Assembly (NCBI GenBank): GCA_019155205.2
Contig: JAHNZQ020003147.1
Location: 564,085-628,084 of the forward strand
Length of the DNA stretch: 64,000 nt
From: Gracilaria vermiculophylla
Lineage: Eukaryota > Rhodophyta > Florideophyceae > Gracilariales > Gracilariaceae
Direction of reading: 5' to 3'
A program made the position numbers and the translations under genes. The notes under the pieces were generated by a model, which did not search any database, was not told the origin of the DNA, and saw nothing but the letters and a program-made list of their open reading frames with translations. This document shows, piece by piece, positions 27,957-38,051 of this stretch (position 1 is the stretch's first letter; every line of letters starts with the position of its first letter).

Positions 27957-28964
27957 CTATGGCCCCCCGTCTTCGATTTCACTTAATCTGTCGCTGTTCA
28001 GGGGGCCATCAAGTGAAGCGGACATGAATTGAGCCACATATGGATTGTCCGTTTTTTCAAGGTCTTCCACTCTTCCATCCCATACAACGCTTCCCTGATG
28101 CATCAAAACGACTCGGTCGGCTGTCCTGCGAATTGTGCTAAACTGATGTGTCACGACGATGCACGTTGGGCAAACTTGTTGTACATTCCGAATGACATTT
28201 TCTATTCTTGTAGATGCCGTTGGGTCTAGCCCTGCCGTTGGTTCATCGTACAAAAGAACATCTGGCGCAGAATCTGTGTCGTCCGGGTCGTATATGATTG
28301 CCCTCGCGACGGAAACTCGTTTGCGCATGCCACCAGACAGCTGCTCTGGGTACTTTTCGATCGCTTCTTCCATGTCCACGAGTCTCAAAAACTGCTTCAC
28401 CAATTCGTAAACGCGATATGGTGACATTCCCCGTTGTAAGAGACGAAATCCTACATTTTCGAAAACACTCAAAGAGTCAAACAACGCTGCACTTTGGAAC
28501 ACCATCGATATGTGCAGGTTGCCCTTTTCTCGGGCCAAGGGACGTTTCCGCTTCCATCCTCGCGAAATCACTTCGCCTGAATCCGGCAGCTCTAGTCCTG
28601 ATATCACCCGCAATGTCGTCGATTTGCTGCAATTCCGCAATGTCAGAAAACTGCCTCGCCAATTGTCACAATTCCAAGAGTAGCGTTCAACTTACCCTGT
28701 CCCGCTGGTGCCAATTATGGCAGTAGACTCTCCTGGATAAACCGCCAGATTGAGGTTGTTCAGCACCCTTTTCTTTTGATACGAGAGGCAAACATCTCGC
28801 AATTCAATCTCGGCGAGTTGTGGCTGTTGCTGGGGACGTTGAGATTGTTTTGGAAAGGTATGGGCGTGATGGATGGAGCGATTGCATGGGGCGTTTTGCG
28901 AGATGCTTGCTTGGATTAGAAAGACAGAGCACCAGGCGCATGGCGGACGCTTCTTCATGAGCAT
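27957..28964 (-). CDS. TGD3: TGD3/MlaF-type lipid-transporter ABC ATPase, two exons (312 aa)
   Basis: The ATP-binding subunit of an MCE-type phospholipid transporter. In plants TGD3 works with TGD1 and TGD2 at the inner plastid envelope to import ER lipids. Exon 1 is 28964-28696 and exon 2 is 28626-27957; the 69-nt intron has donor GTAAGT and acceptor TGCAG. The intron splits the Walker A loop, and splicing restores IIGTSGTGKSTTLRVISGL. Other motifs are the Q-loop MVFQSAALFDSLSVFENVGF (typical of Mla/TGD3), the signature LSGGMRKRVSVARA, Walker B VLLYDEPTAGLD and the H-loop TH. Residues 1-50 look like a short, basic, Ser/Gln-rich leader. A further upstream exon cannot be excluded. The family is firm; the plastid location is inferred. 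Confidence 0.88.
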
Positions 28965-30436
28965 GCAGCGAAGAATAGCACAGCCGCGTCTTTACGCTGG
29001 TTGATGCATTTCTACACCGTGGAGGTGTTGGAGTCGACGTGATCAAGTTGCGAATAACTCACCTTTAACTCAGATAATTTACAGGAGTTTTCGATGGAAC
29101 ACGAGTAGGCTTGAACGTGAACGTTGCATGCCGATTGTGTGGCCATTGTGGCACACCGATCAATGTTTATGTCTCCGATAGCAAAATCTGAGGTCGCGCG
29201 TTCGTAATTTTAAAGGAAATTGTGGGCACCCTTGCACTTTACAGTAAAACAAGCATTTTGAGTCTCAATGCAAGACTTGGATCTGTGTCGAAAACATCTT
29301 ATAATATTGGAGCATACGAACAAGCCAATTATTTCCCGTAAGGTACCATCTTGTACCAATGGCATGTGCCACTGGGCACCTATAGCTGTTGCTATGATTT
29401 GCAAATGCGGAGTCTAAAGATACAGTGGTCAAGAGTGCCGGTTCGTAACGTCGGAGGGTTCATAATTGTTATCCCTCCATGTTATCCTATCTGGGGATGA
29501 ACTTTGATAAACAGAAAAGATGTCCACCCGCAGCCCAAAAACATAGAAAAGTTTACTAACCCTGTCTGCATGAAAAAGCGCAAGAATCACAATAATGTAA
29601 AACAAGAACGGCAAAAAAAACCCGACATGCTCAAGAAACAAAGCGTCTGTTTGCGAAGGGAAACTCTTCGATGCAAACCCCTGAACAGCAATGCTCCCAA
29701 GCGTGCCTCATGCTCGAGCTCCTCACCAAATGCCTCCAGTGACCACTCGTACCCATGGCGTTGGCGTGTTTAAGCTAGACTTGTCTTCAAGTGGACATAC
29801 GACGATTGCAATCACCAATGACCCTTGATTCTTTAGTTCCCGAGATATCGTTTAAACTGGTTGTTTCATTCTCAAATGTGTTTTGCACTTGCTTGTATGT
29901 CTCCAAAACGAAAGCGCAACACCAAATTCGGGTTTCTCACTGCTTTGTCTCTGGCAACTCCGTTAATCTTCTTGCAGCCCAGATTCTACATCTTCGCATT
30001 AGCGTGAACATCAGTTTATTTTTGATAAGCTCCAGTAGATATATCTGGTCTTCATCTTCGTCTGACTAGAAGGCCAGTGAAGTGTTCATGCATAGTGGTG
30101 TCCTGTACATTTTGATCCCTTGCTTTACGTAGTAAGTTTGCGCAAAGTACGCACCGCGATGCGTGCGTTGTGACACACAAAAGCACGCGATCATTACTAT
30201 TTTCTTCATGATTGTCCACCAGACTCACTGCAAGGGTAATTCTTGTCGCTCAGGTTCCTCGAATTTAACAATTGATACGTACATTAAGGACCTGCTCCGC
30301 ATTGCTTAGCCTGCTCCGCATTGCTTAGGTGTCCACGAGATAAGAATAATAACTAAGACAAACTATTTACCTTGCGCACGAAAGAGCATCACAAAACGAG
30401 GTATGTCTTCTTCATGACAACTCGCAAGGGGTTTTC
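28965..30436. other. Gene-poor region
   Basis: About 1.5 kb between the ABC ATPase and Mps1 genes. The only coding-like item is a hydrophobic - strand frame near 29429-29641 (LEHVGFFLPFLFYIIVILAL), which has no ATG start and no sure splice partner. A 19-bp tandem duplication lies at 30291-30328. The rest shows nothing recognisable. Confidence 0.4.
30291..30328. repeat. 19-bp tandem duplication
   Basis: Two adjacent exact copies of cctgctccgcattgcttag. Confidence 0.9.
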
Positions 30437-33301
30437 TCAGAATCTTGAATTTGTATTCGTATAGCTAGCGTTTGTTGTTCTTGTACCCGTCTTAAAGGTT
30501 ACTCCGGATTCAGTGGGATTCCATTCTCGATTCGTTGGGAGAAATTTACCGTTCTGCTCATCGCTTTGTCGGGATCTGTATGGTATTGAACATTTGGACC
30601 ATAGCTTCTCGTACAATGCGTTTCCGGATCTTACAGGAACAAAACTCCCATTCTGCAATCGGATCTCCGCAACACATTCTTCAAAGACTTCAAGGTTAAC
30701 CAATTGTTGCCTCCCTCTTCCCCCGAACTCAGGCTGGTTCGGATTTCGTTGCCTCATAAATTCGTGGTTTAGCAGAGCCGGGATGCTCATTCGATCTGCA
30801 GGATCTCGCTGCAGACACCCCTGCAAAACATCAATTAAAAACGGATCATCCACTGGCTGGTATGTAATTTTGTAGTCCGCATCCTGAATGCATTCCATTT
30901 TGTGGGAAACTTTCTTGATGTGAGCAAATGGAGGGCGACCATAGACCATTTGGTATAAGATGCAGCCTAGGCTCCATATATCACTGGCACGGCCGACCCG
31001 ATATTGTTGCTTCTGACTGCGAGGAGAATGGAGACTTTCATCTTCCATGACAGCCTCAGGAGACATGTAATTCGGAGTTCCGATACGCACGTCTCGAACA
31101 ATTTTTGTTGTGTCTTCTGTTTGAATAGCTTTAGCTATACCAAAATCAATTAGTTTCATGGTCCCGTTGACAAGAATGAAGTTTGCCGGCTTTAAATCAC
31201 CATGAACTATTCTCGCTTCATGTATCACCTGCACAGCTTTCAGCATTTGTTTCCACTTCTCTCGAATGAAGCCGAAGTCAATCTCTTTTGATTCCATGTT
31301 AAACTTTCCCAGACATACATTCAGATCCATTTCTCCACATTCCATTACTAGCTGAATCAGTCCATTATCATAATCGACTTCGGAATCGTATAGTTGTACA
31401 ATATTTGAAGAACCTTTCAATTTTCTTAGAAGAGCAATCTCATTGACGTAAGATTCCATCATCATTCGAGACGAAGAAGAATGTTCAACTTTCACTCGCT
31501 TCAAAGCCCTCATTTTTATGTTTTGATCCATAACTTTATAGACAACTGAGCTTCCTCCCTTTCCAATGGACTCGAGGACAATGTACGGGTTCCCATTCAC
31601 TATGCAATGAGGAGCATCCTTGCTGAATATAGTATTGAACCGCCTATCTTTTGCCCTCGGAGAATTCACATGTGCGGAAGGCCAGTTATGCCTAGGAGAG
31701 GAATTTGGGCCTGGATTGTGTGAATACCGGAGAATGGGGTTCGGCATGTTTGAGTTGTTTCTGTGGAAATCCTCTGGCAAGGATCTTTCTATTCGATGTC
31801 GCCGTGGCGGACGATTATCACCGAAGTTTGACTTGGATCGACTAGCGTCCTGAATTTCTCCCCTGGCTCTGAATCTGTCACCAAGATATTCGTTACCTGC
31901 ATAAATGGCTTGGCGCTCTTCCTCTAGTCTTCTGGATTGCGCCTCCATCTCTATATTCCTCTCTCTTTGAATGGCAATTTGCCTCTCTAACTCGCGCTCA
32001 TTTATCTGCCGGGCGTGTGACCTTTCTCGCTCGTCATTGCGATAGTGCACCTCATTTTGGCGACTTTGACTCATATTCCGTTGACCTGCTTGTTCCCATG
32101 GCTGGCTTCGCTCTATCTCTCGTCGCATCATACGGCCTTCTTGTTCCCTTCTCAAAGCTTCATCGGCGCGCCGTTCTTTTAGACGATGTCGATCGAAATC
32201 ATCTGTTCGTCTTTGGTGTGCTCGTCGCACAGCTTCAAGTGACGCGTTTCGTTTTTGCTCATAAGCATTCGAAAACTGTCTATTAAACTCTTGAAGTTCC
32301 GACTCAAGCGGTCGGTTGTCTTTGTTTTGGAGAAGATCCTCACCTCCAGCGATTCTTTTCTGAGGTGGGCTGCTGGGAGGAGAAAATATGTCCGGAGATT
32401 GCTGATGTTGAACTCTTTTCAAGTCAGATCTGATTAATTCGGGTGAACGAGTGAGAGCTGCGGGTTTTGGGAGTGAAGTTGTTGGCGTGTACTTGAGGAT
32501 AGGAGAAGGGCTCGGGTTGGAAGGTGTCCACTTGCCAGCGGATTTGGCGTTGACAGAGCCAGCGTGAGGCGGGAGGCTTTTGGACACCAATGAAGGGGTG
32601 GAAACGGGCTTCGGAGTTGACTTGACTTCGACAGGATTGTGTGACAAGGACGGGGTTACTCGCCTCGGCGGGGGGAGTGGCCTTCTTGTCGCTGAGCGCG
32701 TGGAGGATTGTGGGGGCTTTGAAGGGAAAGATATGGAAGAGGAATCATTGGCCAGATCTCGCGCTTCTTCACGTAGCTTAGCAGCCTTCTCCGACGACCC
32801 GAGCTTCTCTTCGTGGTCAGCCCACGAGTTCCAGAAATTGGGGTTGGTTATACCAATGCGCTGTGCTTTTAGGGCCTTGAAAAGGTCCCTGACCACAAAA
32901 GGGTCATCGTCGAGCTCAGCGCGCAATGAAATGAAGTCGAGCCATATTTGCAAATACAGTGGCGAGTGGCGATTCGCAGAGGTTCGGGGAATGAGATTGA
33001 TGGCCTGGTCGTAGAGATTGAGCAGCGCGGTACGCATAGTGCGGATGGTTATGACGGAAAGGTTCTTGTCTTCCATGTAGCGCTTCCGCTCGGAGTTAAG
33101 CAGTGATAAATAGTCTTGCCAAGCAGAGGTTTGAGCCGGCTTGGTCTTGACTGCACGCAGGAGAGCAGAGCGAGAGCGGATGGAGTCATCGTTGACGCGG
33201 CGCGGTCGAATGGCCTTCGATGCTTCGGTGAGATCGATGTGCCACTTGGGCACGGGGTCACCGACGTTGAGGGGTACGGGGGAAGCGGCGTGGCTTGCCA
33301 T
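30437..33301 (-). CDS. MPS1: Mps1/TTK-family spindle checkpoint kinase (954 aa)
   Basis: A dual-specificity kinase acting at kinetochores in the spindle assembly checkpoint. An N-terminal helical region at about residues 45-170 (WQDYLSLLNSERKRYMEDK, YLQIWLDFISLRAELDDDPF) looks like the TPR-type kinetochore-targeting domain of the Bub1/Mps1 group. A long charged, Ser/Pro-rich linker follows, with a coiled-coil-like Arg/Glu stretch at 370-480. The kinase domain starts at about residue 570: IGKGGSSVVYKV, LKRV, HGDLKPANF, DFGIAK, GTPNYMSPE and DIWSLGCILYQM. GTPNYMSPE and HGDLKPAN are typical of TTK. The start is the ATG at 33301 (MASHAASPV); the upstream frame is low complexity and overlaps the divergent promoter. 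Confidence 0.93.
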   Translation of the reverse strand: MASHAASPVPLNVGDPVPKWHIDLTEASKAIRPRRVNDDSIRSRSALLRAVKTKPAQTSAWQDYLSLLNSERKRYMEDKNLSVITIRTMRTALLNLYDQAINLIPRTSANRHSPLYLQIWLDFISLRAELDDDPFVVRDLFKALKAQRIGITNPNFWNSWADHEEKLGSSEKAAKLREEARDLANDSSSISFPSKPPQSSTRSATRRPLPPPRRVTPSLSHNPVEVKSTPKPVSTPSLVSKSLPPHAGSVNAKSAGKWTPSNPSPSPILKYTPTTSLPKPAALTRSPELIRSDLKRVQHQQSPDIFSPPSSPPQKRIAGGEDLLQNKDNRPLESELQEFNRQFSNAYEQKRNASLEAVRRAHQRRTDDFDRHRLKERRADEALRREQEGRMMRREIERSQPWEQAGQRNMSQSRQNEVHYRNDERERSHARQINERELERQIAIQRERNIEMEAQSRRLEEERQAIYAGNEYLGDRFRARGEIQDASRSKSNFGDNRPPRRHRIERSLPEDFHRNNSNMPNPILRYSHNPGPNSSPRHNWPSAHVNSPRAKDRRFNTIFSKDAPHCIVNGNPYIVLESIGKGGSSVVYKVMDQNIKMRALKRVKVEHSSSSRMMMESYVNEIALLRKLKGSSNIVQLYDSEVDYDNGLIQLVMECGEMDLNVCLGKFNMESKEIDFGFIREKWKQMLKAVQVIHEARIVHGDLKPANFILVNGTMKLIDFGIAKAIQTEDTTKIVRDVRIGTPNYMSPEAVMEDESLHSPRSQKQQYRVGRASDIWSLGCILYQMVYGRPPFAHIKKVSHKMECIQDADYKITYQPVDDPFLIDVLQGCLQRDPADRMSIPALLNHEFMRQRNPNQPEFGGRGRQQLVNLEVFEECVAEIRLQNGSFVPVRSGNALYEKLWSKCSIPYRSRQSDEQNGKFLPTNREWNPTESGVTFKTGTRTTNASYTNTNSRF

Positions 33302-33971
33302 TGACGAGGGGTGAACTGCGAGTGTCTCAAAGGGAAAGGGGGTGGGGAAGGGGATCAGGAAGGCGGAGCGCGTGAGGGGGTTGGTTGGGTGGGCGGAAGC
33401 GGATATGGCGATGAAGAGCGGAGGGCGAGCGTGTGACTGGCACCTTCTATTGGCGGGAACACGCCGTTTTGAAAATGGCCGATTTTGAATCTGAAGCGCC
33501 GCCAAGAGCACGCCGAACGGGAAGGTGTTCGTTTTAAACGGCAGCCAATGAGAACGGGCGCGAGTCGCATTACCAAGCGCCACGTTGGTTGCGTGGCATG
33601 GCGTCATTCGCGTGATATGCAACTTCACTTGCAGCCGATTGTCCACGGTGCGGGGCGCGGTGGGGTGACACGCCCGTCGTCTGGACACTCGCGCGCAGTA
33701 GTCAATTAATGCATGGCTATGCATGGCAGGATGAGCCATGCGTTTGGCGGCAAACAGTTCTCAACAGTTGTCTCTCGCCTCAGTTGCTGCTGCGTTCGCC
33801 TTCCGCGCCATACCAATTAAGCTGTTCCCCGGCCTCGCGGCTGCGTTGTTGTCGCTTGCGTCGTCGTGTAAGTGCGGCCAGGTAGGAACTGCTCAGTCTT
33901 TTGCCGCATGCCGTCTTCCTCCCTCATACTTTCCATCGGCTGCCCCGGCCACCGCGCTCTTCGTTGGTCCC
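33302..33971. promoter_or_regulatory. Divergent promoter between Mps1 and Set1
   Basis: About 670 bp between the chosen starts. Both genes have in-frame upstream ATGs whose extensions would overlap each other (Mps1 frame to 33739, Set1 frame from 33738). Both extensions are low complexity or hydrophobic and unlike the families, so I treat the segment as shared regulatory DNA. Confidence 0.45.
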
Positions 33972-36900
33972 ATGCTCCCCCTTGCGGACAAACGCCGAGA
34001 CCCTCGGCTTGCGAGTCACAACGCCTCTGCTCTTCAGCACATGCGTGAGCAAACCACGCGCCCTCTCAAACTATTAAGTTGGGGCCCCCGTCGTGCATCA
34101 AAGCGCCGCTCAACTAACTATCTATTCATTACTAATTTGAACGACAATGTCACTCAAGTCATCTTGAAAAGCGAACTTTCTCAGTTTGATACCATTTACA
34201 ACATCAAGATACCAACAATCGAGGGTACAAGCGCCGGTATTGCGTCCGTCCTTCTCCCGTCCAAATCCGATCCCAAACTTTTTGTCTCTCAGTTTAACGG
34301 GATTTCCCTGTTCGGTAAGAAACTGTCAGTTGAACCTGATTGGGAGGCAAGCAAGTTTCGACACACTTTGAAACTGCTGCAGAACCCTTCCAGACCAGCG
34401 AATCCCGAAAGCACTCCTCCGACGAAAGATACACGCGCAGATTCTATTTCTCCCAATTGGTCGCTTGCCTCTCAAAGTGACCCTGAGGAGGCAGTGTTAG
34501 GCCCTGTCAGAAATAATGCAAAACCGCACTCATCTCTTGAACACCGCATGAGCAAAACAAGCCGTCCACATTCCGTCAAGAGACCGAGACCGCGATATGA
34601 CGAAGAAGACAATGAGCGTCATGAGCGATCGAAGAAGCGCTCTTTAACCGAAAATCAACCCTATCGTCATGATCTAGATTCACTCGCAAACTGTCGTGTT
34701 AATGCATCGTTTTCCCGCTTGCATGCAGATGAACAGCGATTTTCTCATTTCTCACAATCCCGTCAACAGTTGTGGTCGAGGGATCCGCTTGGTCACAACA
34801 GTCCTCAGGCACATACTTGCTCTTCGCGTTCTTCTTTCGACGCTCCGTATTCCCGAGAGCGCAATTCGTATCGTGAAATAAGTCCAAGCGGTTCTCGACA
34901 TCATCGAGATTATTCGCACAAAGATGCACCTTACCATGACAACTATCCAGGAGATCGTTGGCTTCCTCGGAGACGCTATGAAATTGAAGACCGAGAGCAT
35001 CATCCGTACAACTCCTCGATGACTTATCATGCATCGCCGTCAGGAAACAAACCGAAACCGTTCCCGATCAGATCAAACGAGCGAAAGGAGCGAGCGTATT
35101 GTGGCAAATCCCATATATCTTCACGAAAGTATCCTGGAATCGCTCTGCGCGGAGTTCCCTCGGATATATATGCTAGAGACATCTTTTCGTCATTCAGGGA
35201 GTACAACGCCATTCGTGTACAACAAGATGAGCTTCCCAGACTTTTCAATGTATTATTCACCTGTATAGAGGACCGAGAAATAGCCCTGCGATACGGTTGC
35301 TTCGTATTCAATGGGGTTCGAATCCAACCACAGTTATGTTGGAGAAGACCAGACTGGCATAGCTCTTCAAAGAAGGGTCCTAATTCGGTTTTACCACCAC
35401 GAACATCATTTGATGGTGGTCGCACTTCATCGTACCGTGGTTCCCGGCACTTTGAAGATCGAAAACGCCAGGAAACTTATGACTCAGATGAAGCACGGAA
35501 GCTTGATACTTCGTTTGATGGGGACAAGGAAATTGATGCTGACTCAATCCTGGACCCTGTCGATAAAATTTCGACCTTTGTCCTCTCCAAACCGAACGTA
35601 ACGGCTTCTCGACAGGTTAACGAATCAGAAAAGAGTTCACGCTATGCAGACAACAGTCATCCGCAGAAGCGAGACAAGGATTCGGTGTTTTACAATTCCT
35701 CTGGAAGGGAGGAGAAAAAGAACAGAGATAAATCTCAAAATTTGTTTATTGAGAAGAGTACGATGATGCAAGACCATTCAGCAGCATGCTTGGGGGAGAC
35801 CAAGTCCCGTCCTTCTAATGACTCAGGGGAGGCATCACCAGCTTGTCCAAAAAGAAAAGAGTCCACAAACGGGGTCCTGGCTTCTGACCATGGGGATAGA
35901 AAAAGCAATGAGCATTCTAACTACACTGGTGTTTCCCCAGAACGCTTATTTGAAACTAAGGATGATCTCTTCAACGCAGTTTTGCGATTCACCATTGACA
36001 AGGTTTCAAAACAGCATGCACAATTGGAGATGAATAGACTGCAAGCGCTCGTGGCTCGATCGGTATTCGACTTTTTGTCTTCCAAGAAGACTGAGATGAA
36101 AACAGAACATCCACCTAATACAAAGAAGACTAATATCGTGCATCGCGCTTCCCATCCTGCGAATGCTTTCTCGGCACGTGACCATGAGTTTCAGCCCGAC
36201 GTTTGCCCGAGGAAGCGGAAGGATTCCAGCTCCAAACTTTCGAGTTCAAAGCAAGAGCCCCCGGCGAAAGGTGTCGAACGAGCTCCGAAAAAGTTGCGAA
36301 GGAGTCGTTTTTCGGACGTCTTTAAACACACCGATTCTTCCCTTCCCCGTGACAAGACAAGGAAAACTGAATCATCCTCCGAGATAGAAGCAGCCAAAAT
36401 GGTTCAGTCTGATCCGCGTCCTGATGCGAACCAAGGAGTCCATGATGCCTTGGGAGAGAAGCATCGAGTAGCACGCGTTATTGGATCCGAATTGTCTGGT
36501 TCTACGGCTTTAAAATCATCTCAAGAATCCGTCGTCATTTCTAAGACCGAGCGTACAGCTGTGATTATGGAAGAAAGCCATGATAACATAAAAAAACAAG
36601 GAAAGTCGCCATCACCTTGCTCTGAGGACGAAATCAAAGTTTTGAAGCACTCCTTCGACAAAGACCCTGCGGCAGTGGATAAAGACCTCAATGAAAATGA
36701 GGATGTGCAGGGGACATCTTTTGAAGACATCCAAAATTCCTCGCCTTCTGTGCAGCTGTCCGAACGAAAGATTTGTTTACCGAAGGATCGCGTTTGTTCC
36801 AAAGAGCTGGATAAAATACTTGAGAACAAGTTGAATCATTCTCAGCCCAAGTCGTCATTACTTTTGAGTCTAAAAACTGATTCCGGTCTCCCCTCGCTGG

Positions 36901-38051
36901 GACTGGTTTCTCGAAAGCCACCGTCAGAAGTCGTTCCGCAATCAAGCCGAGCTCCCGAAGCACCTTCTGATGAGATAGCTTCGACCCTTGGATCTTCTCA
37001 CCAACACAATGAACAGGTAGAGGAATTGAAAACAGCCTCAAAAGGGAAGCATGCTGCTCGCTCAAAAGCAGTGAAAACGACGGCAGTTGCCAAGAAGCAA
37101 AGTCGGAAGACTGTGAAGACACGGAAGGGGAAGAAAGACAAAAAATCGAAGCGTGTCGTAGGTTTGCCTTCAAGAAAAACGAAGTGCAACGCAGCCGTCG
37201 CAGCCGCTTCCGTTAATTGTGCCGCATTGGAATTGAGCGACGAAGACAAAAAGCAGAGCACAGAAACCTCAAAAAAAGAAGTGAATAAGTTTAGTAGGGT
37301 CCTTGAGACCAATGATGTTGTTAAGCTTTCTGCAGGAGAAAACAAGAGAAAATGCAGCGAACAAGGATATGAAAAAAGTGAGTGCAACACAAATACGAAG
37401 TTGGATGATCGAGAGGGCAAATGCGCGCGATCAGAGGTATACGTTCGTGGTCAAAATAAGAACAAACGGCGAAAAAGGCTTCATCTCGAGTCTGTGTCTG
37501 CAAAATCGGCGCTCTCCTCCCGTCAAAGTCGACAGGAAAAGCGCGTATATCGGAAGGGAGTCAGCAAGATAAAGCCCAAGAATGATAACTTTATCAATCT
37601 AAATAGTCTGCAGCAAAGATGGAAGAAAGTTCAGTTTGATCGCTCTCAGATTCACGGCATGGGGCTCTATGCGAAAGAGAATATTGAAGCTGATGAATTT
37701 GTGATTGAATACATTGGGGACTTGATTCGTAGAACGGTTGCCGATCTCCGAGAAAAAGAGTATACAAGGCAAGGAATGGGCGATAGCTACTTATTTCGGC
37801 TTAACTCGGATATGGTGATTGACGCCACTCGCCGGGGTGGAATTGCAAGGTTCATCAATCACAGCTGCGATCCAAATGTAATAGCTCGGAAGATAACTGT
37901 GGACGGAAGAAGTACGATTGCGTTCTACAGCAAACGGGCAATCGGTATAGGTGAGGAGCTCACCTATGATTACAAGTTTGACTACGAGGCGGAGGATAAG
38001 AAAATCCCTTGCCTTTGCGGAGCGGCGAACTGTCGCAAGTACCTAAATTGA
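33972..38051 (+). CDS. SET1: Set1/COMPASS histone H3K4 methyltransferase (1,359 aa)
   Basis: The catalytic subunit of COMPASS, which methylates histone H3 lysine 4 at active promoters. An RRM-like domain is seen near residues 46-125 (NYLFITNLNDNVTQVILKSE). A disordered, Ser/Lys/Glu-rich middle of about 1,000 residues has several basic nuclear-localisation-like clusters (SRKTVKTRKGKKDKKSKR). The C-terminus holds the n-SET edge (NFINLNSLQQRWKKVQFDRS), the SET domain (HGMGLYAKENIEADEFVIEY, GDSYLFRLNSDMVIDATRRG, RFINHSCDPNV, ELTYDYKFDYE) and a post-SET zinc motif, CLCGAANCRKYLN, at the very end. This order is that of Set1. An ATG at 33738 would add 78 hydrophobic residues. Confidence 0.93.
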   Translation: MLPLADKRRDPRLASHNASALQHMREQTTRPLKLLSWGPRRASKRRSTNYLFITNLNDNVTQVILKSELSQFDTIYNIKIPTIEGTSAGIASVLLPSKSDPKLFVSQFNGISLFGKKLSVEPDWEASKFRHTLKLLQNPSRPANPESTPPTKDTRADSISPNWSLASQSDPEEAVLGPVRNNAKPHSSLEHRMSKTSRPHSVKRPRPRYDEEDNERHERSKKRSLTENQPYRHDLDSLANCRVNASFSRLHADEQRFSHFSQSRQQLWSRDPLGHNSPQAHTCSSRSSFDAPYSRERNSYREISPSGSRHHRDYSHKDAPYHDNYPGDRWLPRRRYEIEDREHHPYNSSMTYHASPSGNKPKPFPIRSNERKERAYCGKSHISSRKYPGIALRGVPSDIYARDIFSSFREYNAIRVQQDELPRLFNVLFTCIEDREIALRYGCFVFNGVRIQPQLCWRRPDWHSSSKKGPNSVLPPRTSFDGGRTSSYRGSRHFEDRKRQETYDSDEARKLDTSFDGDKEIDADSILDPVDKISTFVLSKPNVTASRQVNESEKSSRYADNSHPQKRDKDSVFYNSSGREEKKNRDKSQNLFIEKSTMMQDHSAACLGETKSRPSNDSGEASPACPKRKESTNGVLASDHGDRKSNEHSNYTGVSPERLFETKDDLFNAVLRFTIDKVSKQHAQLEMNRLQALVARSVFDFLSSKKTEMKTEHPPNTKKTNIVHRASHPANAFSARDHEFQPDVCPRKRKDSSSKLSSSKQEPPAKGVERAPKKLRRSRFSDVFKHTDSSLPRDKTRKTESSSEIEAAKMVQSDPRPDANQGVHDALGEKHRVARVIGSELSGSTALKSSQESVVISKTERTAVIMEESHDNIKKQGKSPSPCSEDEIKVLKHSFDKDPAAVDKDLNENEDVQGTSFEDIQNSSPSVQLSERKICLPKDRVCSKELDKILENKLNHSQPKSSLLLSLKTDSGLPSLGLVSRKPPSEVVPQSSRAPEAPSDEIASTLGSSHQHNEQVEELKTASKGKHAARSKAVKTTAVAKKQSRKTVKTRKGKKDKKSKRVVGLPSRKTKCNAAVAAASVNCAALELSDEDKKQSTETSKKEVNKFSRVLETNDVVKLSAGENKRKCSEQGYEKSECNTNTKLDDREGKCARSEVYVRGQNKNKRRKRLHLESVSAKSALSSRQSRQEKRVYRKGVSKIKPKNDNFINLNSLQQRWKKVQFDRSQIHGMGLYAKENIEADEFVIEYIGDLIRRTVADLREKEYTRQGMGDSYLFRLNSDMVIDATRRGGIARFINHSCDPNVIARKITVDGRSTIAFYSKRAIGIGEELTYDYKFDYEAEDKKIPCLCGAANCRKYLN

